From contig OY754476.1 of the NCBI GenBank assembly GCA_963575645.1, positions 3,410,001 to 3,474,000 on the forward strand: DNA of 64,000 nucleotides. Direction: 5' to 3'. The translations under genes and the position numbers were made by a program. Below the pieces are notes generated by a model. That model made no database searches, was not told the origin of the DNA, and saw only the letters and a program-made list of their open reading frames with translations. Origin of the DNA: Xanthostigma xanthostigma. Lineage: Eukaryota > Arthropoda > Insecta > Raphidioptera > Raphidiidae. Below, in pieces: positions 1 to 10,302 of this stretch (position 1 is its first letter; each line of letters opens with the position of its first letter).

Positions 1-30
1 TCTATGTCCCATTCTTAATAGGACACCCTG
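1..30. mobile_element. Right end of a TA-flanked DNA element, cut by the window start
   Basis: The first bases run into GGACACCCTG followed directly by TA. Read from the other strand this is TA-CAGGGTGTCC, a terminus of the kind often seen on insect Tc/mariner-type MITEs. Only this end is visible; the rest lies outside the window, so the family call is an inference from one terminus. Confidence 0.35.
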
Positions 31-450
31 TATTATATAGTACCATATCATAAAACCCCGTTCAGTTCTGGTTCTGAATAATTTACAGTACTATGCTTTC
101 GTTATTAATTACGGTAACAGGTGTTTTCTTAGGCGTGGATTAGTTTGACAAATATTCACAAACCACAAATCAATATTATGACATGGTGCGAAACCAACAC
201 GAGAATTCCTTGCTTTATTCACTTACAATGCCGTCAGAATGTTACACATTTACAAATTACAAAGTAGAGAAGGAGCTACATGAACGTTATTAAGGACCTA
301 CAACCTCTTAAATATACGTCATATCTCCAAGTGTTCAGTTCATTCTAAACTTTGAAACTTATGAAAATTTAATTAAAAAATTTAAAAACATCCCAACCCA
401 AAACGGCTACCTAATCGGTTGCTTAAAAAAAATTGGTTGTCTGTAAAGTC

Positions 451-1080
451 GGTTTACGGACGATAGTTTTACGTGATAACGTATTCCGTAATACATAACC
501 TAAATTTATATAATAATTATAATAATTCGAATCTATGATATTGTATCTTTCGCTTCAAATTTAGGTTAATTTTTTTTATTTAAATTACTCACCATATAAT
601 ATAATTGTTTTTTTTTAACTTTCTTTCGTATTTATTTTAAGTCTCAAAGATTAGCTGTCATAATATTTATAAAACAATTGTTTCACTGTTTATAATATAA
701 AATTCCAAAACCTACTTACAATATTTAAGTATTTTCATACGTCAAAAAATTGATTTTTATAATGATAAAATTTGTAAGAAAACGATTTTTTCGAGAGATG
801 AGACCTAGCTAAAACGATTTTTTGTCCCCCAAAATCCCTTTTCAGTAAATTTCATCCAAATCGTTAGGCCGTTTTCGAGAAAAGCACGCACAGGGTCAGG
901 CGGAACGTTACGCGTTACGAACGTTAGGAACGTTACGCGTTAGGAACGTTACGCGTTAGGAACGTTACGCGTTAGGAACGTTACGCGTTAGGAACGTTAC
1001 ACTTTTTCGTGCATGCAGCCGGTGTTTTATCAATTTATAAGATTGGTGATTCATCAATTTATAAGACGTTATCACGTCAA
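451..1080 (+). mobile_element. Non-autonomous DNA element, copy A (ends ACGTGATAACG / CGTTATCACGT)
   Basis: A second copy lies inverted at 59303-59477. Both share the stretch starting GGTTTACGGACG, then ACGTGATAACG, and at the other side end in CGTTATCACGTCAA, so the inner ends are inverted repeats of about 14 bp. The outer 18 bp exist on one side only, so the true boundary there is uncertain. The copy has no coding capacity. It contains an expanded 16-bp tandem repeat that is nearly absent from copy B. I could not assign a superfamily. Confidence 0.5.
902..1010 (+). repeat. 16-bp minisatellite inside element copy A
   Basis: The unit AACGTTACGCGTTAGG is repeated about five times head to tail, with degenerate half units at the left edge. 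The related element at 59.3 kb has only about one equivalent unit, so the array expanded in this copy after transposition. Confidence 0.8.
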
Positions 1081-1261
1081 AAAAGTATAAAATAAATTCA
1101 TATTGTTTATTGTTCGCGAATGCGTTGGGGACTGCATTTTTTATTATTCCCATTTTTTTCAAGTGTGTAGACTTTCACGGCCGGTGTTTTTCCAAATAGT
1201 CTTGGTTTCCAGGATTGTATGCCGTGGACCATTGGCATTTCTACCTGTCGTTTCGTCTACA

Positions 1262-1321
1262 ACATTATCAAAGGCGATGTAGTAGCGGGAGAAGTGTCCT
1301 TCTAGGTTGTTCACAGGTAAG
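1262..1321 (+). repeat. 60-bp exon-like segment, copy 1
   Basis: This segment is about 88 percent identical by eye to 62740-62799. In the other copy the shared block reads as an open frame, IIKGDVVAGEVFFQAAHG, ending at GGGTAAG, which resembles a 5' splice site. Here the same frame carries a TAG stop. I do not recognise the peptide with confidence; a faint likeness to the first strand of a Cu/Zn superoxide dismutase is a guess. It may be a host exon piece carried by a transposon, or simply repeat sequence. Confidence 0.4.
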
Positions 1322-1459
1322 TGTGTCGACGAGTGCGATTCTTCCTTATTTTATGCACAGTGTGCTAATTTTCTCTGCTTGATCGTAGTTTGCTCTTCTG
1401 TGATTGGTCATTCCATTCAGTGGGCTGGTACTGCACAGTGCTGGTATACAGGTTACTTA

Positions 1460-1881
1460 CGGCCGCTGCACACGAGGCTAGAAACGCTGCTAGATTCCAT
1501 GCTAGATTTGCCTACTAGTTTTCTAGCGCTGGTTTTCTTGGTTTCTGTTATGTGCTCACTTCACACGAGACGTTTTTCCAAGCTTGTTTTGTGAATAAGT
1601 CTGGTGCGCGCGCAATGAAAATTCAAATATTAAAACAGAGCAAAACGGGTCTGTTGTCTGACTGAGCAGAATGACGTCATGTTGGTTTTTGGGCGTTTGT
1701 TCAAATCGCCCACGAGTCAAAATACTGCTTCCTGATTGGTTCTTGCTCATATCTAACAACGGGTCTAGCAAATTTTAAAACCTATCATGTGAGCTAGCAG
1801 GCGAGCCCTCAGTGACGTTATTTTCAGCTTCGTACCCAGCAGAACTCCAAGCAGTGTCTCTAACCTCGTGTGCAGCGGCCT
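1460..1881. mobile_element. PIF/Harbinger-like MITE with TTA target duplication
   Basis: The termini CGGCCGCTGCACACGAGG and CCTCGTGTGCAGCGGCCT are inverted repeats, with similarity continuing inward for about 35 bp. TTA sits immediately outside both ends (1457-1459 and 1882-1884), the 3-bp TWA duplication expected of PIF/Harbinger. The element is 422 bp, lacks a transposase frame and is therefore non-autonomous. The interior includes a GACGTCA motif near 1672. Confidence 0.75.
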
Positions 1882-1937
1882 TTAGATTCAAACCTTCTTT
1901 TTTCCGGTTAAAATTATTTGCGTGCGTGTGTATTTCT

Positions 1938-2488
1938 ATGACACTCAAGGGACTGTGCACTTTGTGGCGTTATTGAGAGTTGTCGTTAAACGGAGAGAAG
2001 AAATAATCCATTTTTTTTTTTACCATAATTATGTATTTACTCATAATATATAAAATTTACAACTGACCAACAAACATTACATCACTTATCTTTTCTCCCG
2101 CATCTATTGCGCTAATTAATAAAACTTTTTCGTCAATACACAAAGATTTTCTTTTACTCGCCATGTTCACAGTTTGCAAGTTTGTGGCCAACTAAGAATA
2201 TGATAACTTATCGATAAGCAGCTGAACTAAACATATGAAAGATAATTCCAACAAACAAAACAATGAATTTCTTAGAATCTTCGGTACGCAAAATGCTAAC
2301 AACAAAGCAACAAAATAACAAACAAGTACTGTTTATTTATTGCTTAATGATGACGTAGTGTTGTCGTTATTTAGAGTGGGTGCGTCATTATTTAGAATGT
2401 ATCATTGTATGAGCAACAAGGTAAATCAACTAGAGTATAGTAATTTCGACGTTGTAAGGAGTTTGTCGTTAAAATGGAGTTTACACTG
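1938..2488. mobile_element. Pogo-like MITE, left end missing
   Basis: The right end GGAGTTTACACTG is followed by TA (2489-2490). The body matches the complete element at 42592-43039: ACACTCAAGGGA near the left, CAACTGACCAA in the middle and TTTCGACGTT near the right. The terminal CAGTGTAAACTC seen in the complete copy is absent at the left. This copy also keeps about 100 bp of interior (around 2085-2225) that the 42.6-kb copy lacks, so the two are different deletion derivatives of one parent. Confidence 0.65.
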
Positions 2489-2951
2489 TATTTGTAAAAT
2501 TGTAAAAGCAAATACCTACTCATTTCTATAAATGGTCGATTGATTTTTTTTTTCAATAAATTTTATTTAAAAAAGTGTAAACCAATTGTACATTCAAGTT
2601 CATGCATATATATCACTAAAAGTACAAAAAATAAAAATGCCGTTCAACGAAAAACCCTCTTTGTAAACAGTACAGCGTTTGATAGTAATTTGAATGTTTA
2701 CTGCGTACGGTGTACGCCGAAAGCGGTGCTTTGTACAAAACTAACATGCTATTCCATAGCTTCTGTGCAACCGATTGCGCTTAAGAACGTTCTTTTTAAT
2801 ACCGTATTTAAACGGTGAATGAAAAAAAATGTTAGCAATTTTTAATAAGCATGTAGAAAAATACACAATTCTCCTAATTATATACTAGCAAAAGCATGGC
2901 TTTGTAGTGACTTGCGAAGCTCTTTTACTATATAAGTAATTAGTAAAAGTA

Positions 2952-3430
2952 CTAGCGTGACCTGTGCGAATTATTCTCACTAAATAAGTATAATAATTAT
3001 CACTTTACAAAATTATTTTTTAAATATGATTGCAGGTATTCAATTCGTTTTTAATTTTGCACACTGCTTATAACGTTCTTCTTTTTGTTGTAAAAGAAAT
3101 ATTTTACTAAAATTGTCATATAGAGGCGCAAGTAGCAAACGCGTTGTTTAGCGTTGCCCGTTAGATGGCAGTATGCAGTATTTACAATATGAAGGTCAGA
3201 TGATAGATCGAAGTTTTAACGTTACGCCGTCAGATGGCAGACGTTGTTCAGAATTTAATTAATTTAATTATTTTACAAAAACAATAGCGATAATAAATTT
3301 TTTAGTTGTCGATGTCAGTAGAGCAAGCAATTATCTGTAAAATGATATATAATTTATGTGGAGAAATTGTGTGGTTTTTTTCTAAAAAGGGAGGCAAACA
3401 TCTTAAACCTTAGCGTATTAATATATATGA
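2952..3430 (-). mobile_element. Non-autonomous Helitron, family A copy 1
   Basis: Read on the minus strand it begins TCATATATATTAATACGC and ends with the hairpin GTGCGAATAATTCGCAC followed by AGGTCACG-CTAG, with T next. This is the Helitron signature: 5' TC, a 3' hairpin about 10 nt before CTRR, and insertion between A and T. In this copy one arm of the hairpin reads GAGAATAATTCGCAC. Two further copies (4101-4569 and 20731-21209) match along the full length. The interior holds two CCATCTGACG motifs but no protein-coding frame. Confidence 0.8.
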
Positions 3431-3767
3431 TTCAATATTTTTTGTTAAAAATTCAGTTGCAAAAAAACAGTAGTTTTTGTATTACCTCTTATAAAATAGC
3501 TGCTTTGCACACATGTATACAGACATGTAAAGTGCTCCATTACGCACTAGTGCGCTAAAATCAAACTGGTCGCACTTTACCTATCAATGTATGCCCGCCA
3601 GTTGTTTTTTGTTTGATGTGAAACATCTACTCTCTCATGCCGTCATACTATACACTTTGTTGCTTCTCTGTGTGAACTGTATACTGCGTGTGCCTTTATT
3701 TAGCGTGGGTCAATAATAGGTACTTACTGCGTGTTGTTAATGTTATACATTGGTAAGTTTTACGAGG

Positions 3768-3860
3768 TGAAATTTAGGTATACAGTGCGAAATTTCGTTA
3801 CAGGCGGAATTTCAGTTACAAGAGCGAAATTTAGTTACTAGAATTTCGCTTAAAATTTTA
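3768..3860 (+). repeat. Iterated GCGAAATTTAGTTACA motif
   Basis: Four diverged copies of about 20 bp, of the form GGCGAAATTTAGTTACAAG, follow one another. A related cluster lies at 47712-47815. Both clusters run into an inverted motif (AATTTCGCTTAAAATTT here, AAATTTTGCTTAAATTT there), so the two look like the same edge of one dispersed repeat. Confidence 0.45.
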
Positions 3861-3962
3861 ATTTACACACTAATGCGAAATGGGTCTTTTTATGGCCGCT
3901 ATACATACATAAAATGCCGAAATTTTCTAAAAGAATGTTAAAAAAATACCTATTTCTTCTAA

Positions 3963-4100
3963 TCTTAAATAATATACACCGTTCTTGTACAGAACAATGT
4001 TTTTATATTTTCTATTTATTTTATTTTACGGCGATTATAAATAATTACTAAATTTTGGAAAGCTGACTTCTATTTAAAGACTTTGTTAGTCCAGCAAAAA
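3963..4100 (+). repeat. Direct repeat, left copy, flanking Helitron 4101-4569
   Basis: Starts TCTTAAATAATATACACC and ends GTCCAGCAAAAA. The same block follows the Helitron at 4570-4757, where it is about 50 bp longer in the middle. The Helitron lies exactly at the junction of the two blocks. Confidence 0.75.
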
Positions 4101-4569
4101 TCATATATATTAATACGCTAAGGTTTAAGATGTTTGCCTCCCTTTTTAGAAAAACCCACACAATTTCTCCACATAAATTATATATCATTTTACAGATAAT
4201 TGCTTGCTCTACTGACATCGACAACTAAAAAATTTATTATTGCTATTGTTTTTGTAAATTAATTAAACTCTGAACAACGTCTGCCATCTGACGGCGTAAC
4301 GTTAACACTTCGATCTGTCATCTGACCTTCATATTGTAAATACTGCATACTGCCATCTGACGGGCAACGCTGAACAACGCTTTTGCTACTTGCGCCTCTA
4401 TATGACAATTTTAGTAAAATATTTCTTTAACAACAAAAAGAAGAACGTTTTAAGCAGTGTGCAAAATTAGAAACGAATTGAATACCTGCAATCATATTTA
4501 AAAAATAATTTTGTAAAGTGATAATTATTATACTTATTTAGTGAGAATAATTCGCACAGGTCACGCTAG
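4101..4569 (+). mobile_element. Non-autonomous Helitron, family A copy 2
   Basis: Begins TCATATATATTAATACGC after an A and ends GAATAATTCGCACAGGTC-ACG-CTAG before a T. It matches 2952-3430 in inverted orientation over its full length, so the two make a large inverted repeat with a 670-bp spacer. It lies between two direct repeats (3963-4100 and 4570-4757). Confidence 0.8.
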
Positions 4570-4757
4570 TCTTAAATAATATACACCGTTCTTGTACAGA
4601 ACAATATGTTCTTATATTTTCTATTTATTTTACATTGTAAAAGATTACATAACCAAGTCATAATAATAATGGTTCGTTTTTAAAACGGCGATTATAACTA
4701 ATTACTAAATTTTGGAAAGCTGACTTCCTTTTAAAGGCTTTGTTAGTCTAGCAAAAA
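4570..4757 (+). repeat. Direct repeat, right copy, flanking Helitron 4101-4569
   Basis: Partner of 3963-4100. It opens with the same TCTTAAATAATATACACC and closes GTCTAGCAAAAA, with an additional segment around 4635-4685. Confidence 0.75.
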
Positions 4758-4759
4758 TT

Positions 4760-7750
4760 CTAGATTCATTTAATATTATTTGTCATTTATCTGACATGCT
4801 CCCTCAACAGGTTTTTTCAAACAGAACAGTGAAAACTACTTCAAAGTTTTTATAATGTCCGCGTAAGAGTTTTATCAAAGTTTTGTGAATGAAATTTTCA
4901 AGAGATATCGCTTTCACTAGTCTTTATCAAACATTCTCCAGATTGAATTGGTGTGCGGTGGCACTCATGGGCGTACATACATAGAGAGGATCGAGGGAAA
5001 CATTCCTTCGTTTCAACCTCCTAAATGATGTTTTATATATTTATATTTTACGTCAGCTGAAGCACTTGATAAACTGAGTTTATAATTTTTCCCCCCTTTG
5101 ATTTTGGAAAAATTAATACTTCTATGCAGTAAAATGGCTTATTTTCTTTAACGGCACATCATAATGTTTCATAAACGCAAATATTCCCAAGGAATAACAG
5201 CTTATTATAAGGTCAACAATTTTTCTCTCTACAAATAATAAATAACATAAAATGGTTTATTTGCTGACAACATAGTTTTTTATTAAATTGAACTTTAATT
5301 TACTAAACAAAATATCTTCCGCAAATAGTTTTTTAGTGTTACTTACATCACTGTAAATACTGAACGAGTACCTAGATTAAATTCTGATATAGATAGTGAA
5401 ATACAAAAAAAGTGATTTATTGAAGATACGGTACATGGATATACAAAAATTTGAATGTTTTGTTGAAAAGCGCAATTTCGGTTATTGTCATAAATAATGA
5501 AAGAAATATTGTTTATATTTGTTGATGACAGCACATAGCACAACAAAACAATGTTGAAAAGAGAAAAAAAGGTCATTTTCTCCCTTTAGACTGTTACATA
5601 ATACATAAATCATTTGTTGCTTAACGCCGCTGGATGATTTTGGTCTGATTGGTGGCTTAAAGTGTCACTTTTTCCATCGTCTTCCTTAGGGACAGGTGTG
5701 AAATATTGTACTTTTTTCTGCACCACTTTATCAATTCTACTGGGTATCGTATATTTAACTTTGTTTCACTTTCTCATATCATGTTCGTTAGAAATTTGTC
5801 TCTCCAACTTCATTTTATTCCATTAGAATATTTTACAAACTAAAAATATAAAATGTGCTGCCAACTTAATGAAATTTTCTCTTGAAATGCAATATTTATT
5901 TACTGTCACAATATTTACAAAAACATTATAAAGGAATTTATAAAAATCGACTACCTATAAAAGACTAATGTTATTAAATTGGTAGAGTGCGTAACACAGA
6001 TAAGTACATAGTATTGACATAGGTATTCATAAATTACTTAAAAAAATTCCGTCACTAAAAAAACTGACTAAAAATAATAAAAACGATACACAAATCTAAT
6101 TTGAATATTACTAATGGAAAAAAACAAAATATAGCATTTAATTATATTTCCTTAATTAACCGTACAACATTTCTCGTTAGTATCTACATTTTTATAATAT
6201 AAAATTTTATAATATAATAATTGAAATCTACATCATATTTATTTAATATACACCTTGAACTTTTGTTGGTCTTCCTGAAAGTTATAATTTGGTTGTTCCG
6301 ATCATTTTATTCTGTTTTTTTAAGAAAAAGAGAACGAAAGGAGCGAACTGAGAATTTGATTAGATTTTGAGAAGTTTCAAGGGAGTTTGGTTTTGGTTGT
6401 TTTTCCCACCTCATACTTCTTCCAGACGTATTCCCCTCGCGAGACGAAACCCAGACTGCAAATAGCACCGTGTCCTGTTATGCACTACTAGGGACTGTAT
6501 ATCAAAATATTGATAAACTGAGAATCGTCAGCGCAGTGGTCAAGTTATATTTTTTTGTGAACAAACAAGTTCGTGATACTGTTTGTAGTTTTTACTATCA
6601 ATTTTCAGACTCTCCAAGAATACTTCAGACAGGGTTTTTCAATCTATAACTATTAATAACTTCGCAGTCACAATTTGGGAACAAAAACGGTAATAACTGT
6701 GAAGCTAGTGCGAAAAACGGACGACAAAAAACAATAATGTAGTGCTGTTTACATGAGGGGACTTCCCTTTATAGCTGCAGCAGTCAGTACAGTGGTGCCA
6801 TCTTCTAGTCTCAGCCACTACCTCATTACTTTGTTTATCAAATTAGAAGAGAAATGAGTGATTTATTTTCTATGTGCTCTTTTATTATGAAATAGGATGA
6901 ATTGACTTGTTATTAGTTGCAAATTAAACAATAGGTACGACAAATCTTATGAAAAACAGAATCAAACTTAGTTTTATTGATGTGGATTACAAAGTTAGTT
7001 TTTGTTTAAATGGTACAGAAATTGGCTAATGAAACAAATATGAAAGTTCAACTATGCCCAATAAAAAAATTTGCAAAAAATTGCCTTTTTGACATTAAAA
7101 ATTTTCCGGAAAATTTTCCTCCCCACATCACTAATTCGGAGTTCTCAGTGTTTTTTTCTGAGAAAGTTGACCTAAGCTCTATTGATTAGTAATCGATGTG
7201 TGTAACCAGAAACTTTTTAAGTGCACCTAGTATAAACACTCAGTTATAGGCATCGTCCGTCTCGACATTCATACTGATGAACTTTTTTGCTCTTTTTATC
7301 CTTTTTTTCTTTTTGTTTGTTTTTGAGTCTTCTAACCACAGTTGACCATTTAAGTAAATACTAAATGTTTGTTCAGATCACACGCGCAGTATACCTTTGT
7401 CGAAGGTAAAAAAACAACAGAAGATTTTATGTTATACATCACAATATTTTTATAAATATGAGTGTACAATTTTACGAACACGAAATTGAATGAAAAATAA
7501 ATTTCCTCCATACAATAGAGAAACAAGTCAAAGAGGCTTAGGACCGCTTACAAGGTGCATTCAACGAATCTATTATCCCGACCAGTAAACGAAAAAATAC
7601 CACATCAATGTTATCACTTTCTTTTACCAGCACGCAAACATATAGCATAGGGTAAAGTTCCTCAAATGTAACATTTTTTTCATAAAATTGCCAGTAATTT
7701 CGTAAAAAATAATTCTCGATGTTTCAAAAACTATGGATATTTGAATTACA
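4760..7750. other. AT-rich stretch with no recognised gene or element
   Basis: I read this on both strands and found no gene-like frame, no clear terminal inverted repeats and no tandem array. Open frames are 77 residues or shorter, of AT-rich random composition. It may be intron, intergenic sequence or very old transposon sequence. Confidence 0.5.
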
Positions 7751-7756
7751 CCTTTA

Positions 7757-8156
7757 GGCCTAGCTCACATGAAGAGCGTTCAACGCGCGTTAGCCTAACG
7801 CGCGTTTACAATTTCTATACAATTGTATATAACTGTTTATATGATAACGCGCGTTGGTGGCGCGTTGAACGCGCGTTATCATATATATAATATATGACGT
7901 TCAAGACAAACATGCAAATAGAGGCAAATACGACCATCCACACATGGCAGTCAAATAGCAAACACACAAACATTTGGACGCAATTGTATATAACTGTTTA
8001 TATGATAACGCGCGTTCAACGCGCCACCAACGCGCGTTATCATATAAACAGTTATATACAATTGCGTCCAAATGTTTGTGTGTTTGCTATTTGACTGCCA
8101 TGTGTGGATGGTCGTATTTGCCTCTATTTGCATGTTTGTCTTGAACGTCATATATT
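7757..8156 (+). mobile_element. Palindromic Harbinger-like element (left end only)
   Basis: TTA (7754-7756) precedes GGCCTAGCTCACATGAAG, and the first 130 bp match 62801-62930, which follows TAA and starts GGCTAGCGCACATGAAG. A three-base TWA flank and a G-rich terminus point to PIF/Harbinger. I could not find a matching right terminus. The sequence is built from GC-rich GCGCGTT motifs and ends in the perfect palindrome listed separately. Confidence 0.4.
7889..8156. repeat. Perfect 128-bp-arm palindrome with 12-nt loop
   Basis: Arms 7889-8016 and 8029-8156 are exact reverse complements. The centre, CAACGCGCCACC, is the only unpaired part. Because of this symmetry the same 41-residue peptide (starting MTFKTNMQIEANTT) can be read on both strands, so neither frame should be taken as a gene. 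A transcript would fold into a long blunt hairpin. Zero mismatches imply recent formation, gene conversion between the arms, or an assembly artefact. Confidence 0.9.
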
Positions 8157-8667
8157 TTGCCAAATACAAAAAACACCCAATAGCGAACAAAAATAGCCAT
8201 GTGAAGTGCCACCTTTACGTACACATGTTGCATTTGCTAATATATACAGAATGTTTAAGCGAAGTGAGTACAGTGTACATAGAAACTGCATGTAAATGTT
8301 TGACGTTGTTTTCTCATACGGATTAAGTTACATCACAAATTGACTTTCGCTGCTTGATTATACATATGTTACTTCCGAAAAGAAATCGCTCGGTATGTAT
8401 TGTATTATAAATAATCTGATCAGAAAACGATTATAATTCGATTAATGTCAATATGATATCGCCTAACAGAACAATTCTTACTCCAAAATACAAATAGACA
8501 TTGATAAATTGATGTTTTATATGATATCTTATTCTATTTTTCGTGTGTTTATTAACATTGACAATGATAATATGTCATTATGTCAACAATATTTACCTTA
8601 AAGTCATATTGAAAGTTTTCATTCATTAAATATGAAACTGGTTATTTATTCGTGGCTTCGCTCGCGT

Positions 8668-8770
8668 TTATGTCGGTTTTGATAAGAACGTAACTTGTTA
8701 TTTTTTCTTATTCTACAAAAAGTATATGCTAAAATTTAATAAGATAATGTTCTTGTCGAAACCGACATAA
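8668..8770. repeat. 22-bp inverted repeat
   Basis: TTATGTCGGTTTTGATAAGA at the left pairs with TTGTCGAAACCGACATAA at the right (outer edges 8668 and 8770), with few mismatches. The 60-bp spacer is AT-rich. It could be a small MITE, but I see no target duplication. Confidence 0.5.
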
Positions 8771-9620
8771 TGAAAGCACAGCTATATTTTTGTGTCACCA
8801 AATTCAGATCTTTTGAGAATAGTCATAAAAAACTCAATTCAGATCGAAGTTATAAAACATAAAAATTGCAATATAATATTAATTAATGACAAGGCATAGA
8901 TTAGACCGATTGGAGGATAAAGTGTCTGCCTAAGGAGTATAATATAAGCATTGTGTCAACTGCATAATATTCTTGTATTGTCTCAAGCATCAAATGCTCC
9001 GCATTACTAAAATCCTCCGTATTGAATCATTAGGCACGCCTAGCTTTAAACAGCTCAATATTTACACAAGTGCTTAAAGCACAAATAAACTTGTTAAATC
9101 ATTCAAGAATCAATACATTTATTTGTTTATTCTATGTACTATACACAGAATTTATTTTTTATGATCACAGCCTAATTTTAAATTGAAGATACTAAAACTG
9201 AACACATCAAATTGGATAGAATACGAAAACTCAATGTGCAAAATATCCACTGGAAATACCTACACAATTATTATTTTTTATTACTCATGCGGGAAAAGTA
9301 TGTTTACGCACGCTGTTACGGTTGAAAAGTAGCTATTTTCATTTGCGTGCGGAAACTTTATTTGTCACACTGAAATTATTGTTTGCCGCACACAAATTCA
9401 GAGTTACCATAGTTACCAATACTGAATGTGACAGCAAAAAATATGTATTTTAAAATTGAACATTTGTTCTGGGAATTTTAATTTATTCGTAATAAAAAAT
9501 AGTATGTGCAACTCGTGCGGCATTGTCGCACTAGATGCACAATATACTATTGTATAACATATTATAACAGTATTATTTAGCAGTTTTAAGTGCGGAATAT
9601 TGATTTTTATAAATTAGTTT
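8771..9620. other. AT-rich stretch with no recognised gene
   Basis: No frame, repeat or RNA gene that I can support. The sequence becomes locally richer in GTGCGG and TGCGCAC words around 9330-9540 without a clear repeat unit. Confidence 0.45.
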
Positions 9621-10010
9621 TTATTTGCGTAGTGAAAATGGGAAGGCGTTTGGGGGGAGTGCTTTGAAAAACAATTACCGGGTCGTGCCGATTCGATGGC
9701 GTTTTTTTTTTGTGCAGTGAAATGGGGAAGACTTTTGGGGGGAGCTCTTTAAAAAATAATTACGAGTTTCATGTACACAAAGTGAGATAGTAATACAGCA
9801 ATTCTACACCAGTTGCTATGACGTATATATATGATTTCTGATTGGTTAGATTAAAAAAATGACAGTGAAAGACAAAAAGTAATTCCAATTTTTTTATGTA
9901 TTTTTAAGGAAATTTGTGAATCATTTTTTTTTTCGGAACGTCAAAATTTAGCGTTTTCTATGACTTAAAAAAAGTCCAAATTTGGGCACACGGAGTTATT
10001 GTACTGAACC
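9621..10010 (+). repeat. Dispersed repeat family B, copy 1
   Basis: Matches 62065-62462. Each copy holds two successive versions of a GCGCAGTGAAAAGGGG ... GTTTGGGGGGAGT block, then GAGATAGTAATACAG, CACCAGTTGCTATGACGT and ATGACAGTGAAAGAC. In this copy it leads directly into LINE reverse-transcriptase code, and at 62 kb it abuts another LINE end in the opposite sense. It may be LINE 5' or inserted sequence. Confidence 0.6.
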
Positions 10011-10056
10011 CCATCAAATTTAATCATCTTACAATAGCAATTAAAACAGTAATTTG

Positions 10057-10302
10057 AAAATAAAATTTCTTGGTATTTATCTTGATCTAGATTTAAAATG
10101 GTGAACTCAGATGGAACATGTATGCAATAAGCTGAGTAGTGTTACGTATCCCATGGGAAGAGTCGAAGAGATTGCGTCCATAGTCTGAATAATGAATTTA
10201 AATTGCAATATTCTTGATTTTGTAATATTTTTTTATTCTGACGTGTTATATAGATTAATTTGTATTTTAATCATGACCCAATAAAACGTCTATCTATTTA
10301 TC
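10057..10302 (+). pseudogene. LINE ORF2 fragment and 3' tail
   Basis: The frame from 10057 reads KIKFLGIYLDLDLKW, a stop, then TQMEHVCNKLSSVTYPMGRV and EEIAS. FLGIYLD...W...IEHVC.KLSS..Y is a well-known stretch just after the reverse transcriptase domain of Jockey/CR1-type LINEs. An in-frame TGA follows W and another ends the fragment. About 110 bp of AT-rich sequence with AATAAAACG and a short TATC run follows, like a 3' UTR and tail. It is 5' truncated and dead. Confidence 0.75.

Noticed and set aside
1262-1321. Definite superoxide dismutase exon
   Set aside because: The likeness is only a few residues; reported instead as an unidentified exon-like repeat.
1556-1960. Short minus-strand frames of 61-71 residues
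   Set aside because: They lie within the Harbinger MITE and are random in composition.
7894-8190. Matching 66- and 79-residue frames on opposite strands
   Set aside because: They arise because the region is a perfect palindrome; the peptide is a by-product of symmetry.
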